64,000 nucleotides of DNA, from NCBI RefSeq assembly GCF_030362935.1, contig NZ_JAUCDY010000013.1:9370-73369 (forward strand). Reading direction: 5' to 3'. Numbering within the stretch: position 1 is the stretch's first letter; each line of letters starts with the position of its first letter. Source of the DNA: Thiopseudomonas acetoxidans. Lineage in GTDB: Bacteria; Pseudomonadota; Gammaproteobacteria; Pseudomonadales; Pseudomonadaceae. Below, piece by piece: positions 60,177 through 64,000 of the stretch. The position numbers and the translations under genes were made by a program. The notes below the pieces were generated by a model that worked only from the letters and a program-made list of their open reading frames with translations, ran no database searches and was not told the DNA's origin.

Positions 60177-63100
60177 TTAAGCCAAAAATCTATTTATCAG
60201 CGCACGCAAAGCCGCCGGTTTAACCGGTTTAGATAAGAAGTCTAAGCCAGCTTCCTGTACACGCTTCATTAGTTCATCGCGGCCATCAGCGCTAATAACG
60301 ATTCCGGGCAAGTCTGTATTATCAAGCTGCTGCTGTAGCCAATGCATTAAGTTAATACCCGTTTCACCATGGTCCAGGTGGTAATCAATTAATACAATGT
60401 CAGGCTGCAAACCGGCTTCGAGCAAGGTTTGGCATTCATCACGGTTGCGAGCTGTATATACACTGCAACCCCAACGCGTTAGTAAGCTGTGCATGCCGAT
60501 AAGAATACTTTCTTCGTTATCAACACAAAGCACATTAAGATTTTGCATCGCTGTATTGCTGTTTGAGCTGGTCGTTGTTGTTACGTTACTAGGGAGCTTG
60601 CCGCGGAAAATAGGTACGCTAATGCTAAATACGCTGCCTTTGCCAACCCAGGATTGCACTTCTAGTTTATGGTTTAATACGCGACATAAACCATCTGCAA
60701 TAGCCAACCCAAGCCCTAAGCCTTTTTCTTCCCGTGTCTGATGGCTGTCTAGGCGTTTAAACTCTTCAAATATAAACTGCAGTTTATCTTCTGGAATACC
60801 CTGCCCTTTGTCCCAAACCTCTATACGCAATATTTCGCCACGGCGGCGAACACCGAGCAAAACCTGCCCTTGAGCATAACGAAACGCATTGGTGAGAAAG
60901 TTTTGGACTATGCGTCTTAACAGCTTGGCGTCACTGTTAACCAAAAGCTTGCTGGTGCGTAAGCGGAAGTCTATGCCTTGCTGCTGAGCTAAAACATTAA
61001 ACTCAGCGCCTAAGGCATCTAACCAAGGCTCTAAAGCAAAAGGTTGCACATGGGTTGTGATGCGGCCGCTCTCAATGCGTGAAATATCAAGCAGATCGCT
61101 AATAAGATCTTCGGCAGAGCCTAATGAGTTGTCTAGGTTTTGTACCAGCTCTATAACCTCCTTGGGTAGTGAGTCTTGGTGTGATAAAGCCGCAGAAAAG
61201 AGCCTTGCCGCATTTAAGGGCTGCATTAAATCATGGCTAACGGCGGCCAAAAATCGAGTCTTGGATTGGTTGGCATCTTCAGCTAAGCGTTTGGCTTCAA
61301 TTAAGGCAAGGTTGAGCTCTGATAGCTCTTTGGTGCGCTCACTGACTCTTTGTTCAAGGCTTTCGTTGGCTATTTTTAAATCGCGTTCAGCTTCACGGAA
61401 AGCCGTAATATCAGTAAAACTCATAACGAAGCCGCCGCCGGGCATAGGGTTACCGATCAGCTCAATCACGCGACCATTAGGAAACATACGCTCAGAGGTG
61501 TGAGCAGTGCCTTGACGCATCCAGTACAGACGCTTACTAACATGAGTCTCTACATCGCCGGGACCACAAAGCCCTTTTTCGGCGTTATGGCGAATAATGT
61601 CTGCAATAGGACGGCCAACTGTGATGAGTTCTTCGGGATAATCAAACAGCTTTAAGTACCTTCTATTCCACGCAACGAGACGCAGTGAGCGATCGACCAC
61701 GCTGATACCTTGGGTGATGTTCTCGATGGCGCCTTGCAAAAGTGTCCGGTTAAATTGCAAGGCTTCTGAGGCTTCGCCAACTATGCGGACTACATCCTCA
61801 ACATGCATTTCACGCCCTTCAATAGCCGCTTTAACCACAACTCTGGTGGAGGAAGCACCTAAAACCCCAGCAAGCAGGCGTTCGGTGTGGGCAATCCACT
61901 CGCTGCTGGCGGTATCGTTAGGATTAAAACCCTTGCCTTGTTTGTAAGCGAAACGAATAAAGCTTTGTCTGGCGCGATCATTACCGACAAAGCGACCAGC
62001 CAATGTTAAAAGGTCATTTACTTGCACACTTAATGACGATTTGTTGCCGACATGCAAGCCAATAAACCGGTTGGCTTGCCAGTGCTCGGATACGCGTGTG
62101 CGAGAAAATAATGAAACCAAAGCGAAAACAATAAAGTTACTGCCCAATGAGAGCGTTACTGCCAGCGTATGCGGATCAATAAAGCTGGTAAGCGGGCCGT
62201 TATTAAGCCACTCAAGCCCTGGTAAGTGCGCTAAAGACCAGCCCATCCCTGATGCAATAAGCGGCAAGACCAGAGTGTAACCCCAAACAGCAACGCCTGT
62301 TATTAATCCGGAAAATACACCTTGGCGATTGGCTTGCTTCCATATCAGAGCGCCAATCATGGCCGGTGCTAGCTGTGTAATAGCTGCAAAAGCAGTTTGC
62401 CCAATGACGGCTAAACTGGCGCTCGGGCTCAACAGTCTGTAACACAGGTAAGCAAGCAGTAAAATGACAATGATGCTCAGCCTGCGCGCAGTGAGCATCC
62501 AATAACGAAAGGCTTCAAATGGGTGGTCAGTCGTACGGGTGCGTTGAAGTAATGGTAGAAGAATGTGGTTGGAGATCATTATAGAAATAGTAACGGTTGC
62601 AACAATCACCATGCCTGTAGCTGCAGAGGCACCACCTAAAAATGCCAAAATGGCTAACTTAGGACTCGCCTCAGCAAGCGGTAGATTAATCACAAAAGTG
62701 TCAGGTAATACAGTGCTGGGAAGCCTCATCTGTCCGGCTAAAGCCAGGGGGATAATAAATAGCGCCACAATCAGTAAATAAATGGGAAAAACCCAGCGGG
62801 CAATACGTAAATCAGAGGTGGCATTGTTTTCTACCGCTGTGACGTGAAACTGTCTTGGCAGCGTATAAATGGCCATCATGGCGACACAGGTTTGCACAAT
62901 CATGTGCGGCCAGTTGGTTCTAGTGTCCCAGTAATCCTCAAGTGCGGGTGATTCTTGTGCACTACGCCATAAATCCGCAACGCCATCGTATAAGCCATAA
63001 ATTACGAATAGGCCGATGACGATAAACGCCAGTAGCTTGACCAGCGACTCGAAAGCAATCGCAAACATCAGGCCGCGATGATGTTCGGTTACATCGAGTT

Positions 63101-63638
63101 TGCGAGTACCAAATAAAATAGTGAACAAAGCCAGTACGACAGTAACGATTAGAGCGGTATCTTGACTGAAAAGATTGTTTATATGATCGGTTTCACCAGT
63201 GAGAAGGTTAACGCCAAGAACGATACCTTTTAGCTGCAGTGCTAGGTACGGCAGAACGCCCGCGACACAGATAAGAGTAATAAACACAGCAAGCTTTTGT
63301 GATTTGCCGTAACGAGCTGCAATAAAGTCGGCAATAGAGGTGATGTTTTCTTGCTTACTGATAATCACCATTTTTTTGATGACCCAGGGCGCAAAGACCA
63401 TCAGCAAGATAGGGCCAAGATAAATGGGTAAAAAAGACCAAATCTGATTAGCTGCTTGACCAACGGAGCCAAAAAAAGTCCAGCTACTGCAGTAAACAGC
63501 TAGTGAGAGACTATATATAGCAGCGCGCAGATTTGGATGCACCGGTTTGCTGCGACGATCACCATAAAATGCAATGGCGAATAAAATAGCCATATAGATG
63601 GCTGCAACAGTGGTCAAAAGACTGATGGGAATAGTCAT
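60177..63638 (-). CDS. hybrid sensor histidine kinase with N-terminal Na+/solute symporter domain (CrbS/MxtR-like)
   Basis: A 1153-residue protein. About residues 1-520 form a sodium:solute symporter fold with 12-13 helices. A PAS domain (about 630-750) and a short coiled coil precede HisKA with the phospho-acceptor His802 in AAVSHDLMQPLN, then an HATPase domain with RIVQNFLTNAFRYA and GLGLAIADGL, and a C-terminal receiver with Asp1085 in VLIDYHLDHGETG. Proteins with this layout (CrbS in Vibrio, MxtR in Pseudomonas) sense a metabolic signal, with CrbR/ErdR as regulator controlling acetate/ethanol use. No response regulator gene is adjacent. The assignment to CrbS/MxtR rather than CbrA rests on the terminal receiver domain and is moderate. 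Confidence 0.85.
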   Translation of the reverse strand: MTIPISLLTTVAAIYMAILFAIAFYGDRRSKPVHPNLRAAIYSLSLAVYCSSWTFFGSVGQAANQIWSFLPIYLGPILLMVFAPWVIKKMVIISKQENITSIADFIAARYGKSQKLAVFITLICVAGVLPYLALQLKGIVLGVNLLTGETDHINNLFSQDTALIVTVVLALFTILFGTRKLDVTEHHRGLMFAIAFESLVKLLAFIVIGLFVIYGLYDGVADLWRSAQESPALEDYWDTRTNWPHMIVQTCVAMMAIYTLPRQFHVTAVENNATSDLRIARWVFPIYLLIVALFIIPLALAGQMRLPSTVLPDTFVINLPLAEASPKLAILAFLGGASAATGMVIVATVTISIMISNHILLPLLQRTRTTDHPFEAFRYWMLTARRLSIIVILLLAYLCYRLLSPSASLAVIGQTAFAAITQLAPAMIGALIWKQANRQGVFSGLITGVAVWGYTLVLPLIASGMGWSLAHLPGLEWLNNGPLTSFIDPHTLAVTLSLGSNFIVFALVSLFSRTRVSEHWQANRFIGLHVGNKSSLSVQVNDLLTLAGRFVGNDRARQSFIRFAYKQGKGFNPNDTASSEWIAHTERLLAGVLGASSTRVVVKAAIEGREMHVEDVVRIVGEASEALQFNRTLLQGAIENITQGISVVDRSLRLVAWNRRYLKLFDYPEELITVGRPIADIIRHNAEKGLCGPGDVETHVSKRLYWMRQGTAHTSERMFPNGRVIELIGNPMPGGGFVMSFTDITAFREAERDLKIANESLEQRVSERTKELSELNLALIEAKRLAEDANQSKTRFLAAVSHDLMQPLNAARLFSAALSHQDSLPKEVIELVQNLDNSLGSAEDLISDLLDISRIESGRITTHVQPFALEPWLDALGAEFNVLAQQQGIDFRLRTSKLLVNSDAKLLRRIVQNFLTNAFRYAQGQVLLGVRRRGEILRIEVWDKGQGIPEDKLQFIFEEFKRLDSHQTREEKGLGLGLAIADGLCRVLNHKLEVQSWVGKGSVFSISVPIFRGKLPSNVTTTTSSNSNTAMQNLNVLCVDNEESILIGMHSLLTRWGCSVYTARNRDECQTLLEAGLQPDIVLIDYHLDHGETGINLMHWLQQQLDNTDLPGIVISADGRDELMKRVQEAGLDFLSKPVKPAALRALINRFLA

Positions 63639-63773
63639 AAAATTGCCTAGAAACGTTATGCATCAACAAGGTTGCGGGCAGTACTATTGAAAAAAGTAAC
63701 AACAAAATAATTTAGCGCATTCTAGCAGAACAACGCGGAAGGGCTCTATGTAAGTAATAAGTGAAAACACCAG

Positions 63774-63801
63774 TTGACAGTTTTTCGCGGTCCTGTAGGA
63801 T
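63774..63801 (+). promoter_or_regulatory. upstream rRNA operon promoter
   Basis: TTGACA at 63774-63779 and TAGGAT at 63796-63801 are 16 bases apart. It precedes a second, stronger promoter by about 55 bases, the tandem layout of rRNA operons. Confidence 0.65.
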
Positions 63802-63856
63802 GGTCGTCTGGGTGCAAATAATTCATTTGGCTTACGAAAATAAGTGCAGAAAGATG

Positions 63857-63884
63857 TTGACAACCGGTCAGGCGGGTCTATAAT
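63857..63884 (+). promoter_or_regulatory. main rRNA operon promoter
   Basis: Consensus -35 TTGACA (63857-63862) and -10 TATAAT (63879-63884) with 16 bases between. The stretch before it is AT-rich (about 63815-63845), as expected for an UP element. A C-rich discriminator (ACGCCACCTC) follows the -10, typical of stringently controlled promoters. Confidence 0.85.
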
Positions 63885-63890
63885 ACGCCA

Positions 63891-64000
63891 CCTCAGATGC
63901 AGCGACGCACTTAGCGCAAAGCTAAAGCTTCTGAACAGTTCTTTAACATTTTAATCAAGCAATTCGTGTGGGTGCTTGTGGTATTGGATGATAGTCAACA
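63891..64000 (+). ncRNA. 5' leader of an rRNA operon (16S gene lies beyond the window)
   Basis: The leader contains the antitermination boxA GTTCTTTAACA at 63938-63948, followed by CAAGCAATTCGTGTGGGTGC and a TTGTGG stretch, then GATAGTCAACA. This order is that of Pseudomonas 16S rRNA precursors, where the sequence pairs with the region after 16S for RNase III processing. The window ends before mature 16S begins. Confidence 0.85.

Overview
The window looks like chromosome from a gamma-proteobacterium of the family Pseudomonadaceae, probably one of the lineages with moderate rather than high GC (Thiopseudomonas/Denitrificimonas-like; this placement is inference). Three things support it. Housekeeping blocks follow the gene content I recall from Pseudomonas aeruginosa: comEC-exbB/exbD-lpxK-ycaR-kdsB-ptp-murB, csiV-mfd-gap-nqrABCDEF-apbE-nqrM-sthA, and a phosphodiesterase-PilZ-lolC-lolD group. 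REP/REPIN repeats with a GTGGGAGC head are present. The last ~140 bases match a Pseudomonas-type rRNA operon leader.

Layout. 1-6 kb: an unknown gene end, a membrane protein and yaaA, a cNMP/CBS/DUF294 regulator, and a PAS-GGDEF-EAL phosphodiesterase. 6-11.5 kb: a secreted endonuclease I, a REPIN cluster, a small gene behind a Fur box, a SprA-related putative metalloprotease, two lipoproteins and a CIA30-family protein. 11.5-28.8 kb is the variable region. A 524-bp piece of radD is present twice in direct orientation (11539 and 25264). Between the copies lie an IS5-family element with a nonsense-mutated transposase, a four-gene MksBEF/Wadjet-like SMC operon in the unusual order SMC-E-F-Toprim, an AI-2E family permease, a betT remnant fused head-on to a 5'-truncated cobN/hmuS-like gene, and hmuT-, hmuU- and hemP-like genes. 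Intact radD, a 16-bp tandem repeat running into a REPIN, and an IS3-family element follow.

28.9-37.6 kb: initiator tRNA-fMet with a consensus promoter and a terminator, a DUF2062 gene, the comEC-to-murB envelope/LPS block, a decayed DUF1641-like remnant and a DUF503 gene. 37.6-52 kb: csiV, mfd, an N-terminally extended GAPDH, and the complete Na+-NQR operon with its maturation genes apbE and nqrM, then sthA. 52-60 kb: phosphodiesterase, PilZ protein, lolC-lolD without lolE, trmO, a MITE-like element, rapA, a disordered small protein, and a 36-aa membrane peptide (probable CcoM) behind an ANR/FNR-like box. 60-64 kb: a symporter-linked hybrid histidine kinase (CrbS/MxtR-like) and, beyond it, tandem promoters and the leader of an rRNA operon whose 16S gene lies outside the window.

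Working together: the NQR genes with ApbE and NqrM make and flavinylate a sodium-pumping respiratory entry complex; SthA balances NADPH/NADH; LolCD, LpxK, KdsB, Trm112-like, MurB and ExbBD serve envelope biogenesis and transport. The SMC-E-F-Toprim operon is the best candidate for a little-described system: a condensin-like complex with its own nuclease subunit, expected by analogy to Wadjet/MksBEFG to act against plasmids. No homology search was run; all family calls come from reading motifs, lengths and gene order.
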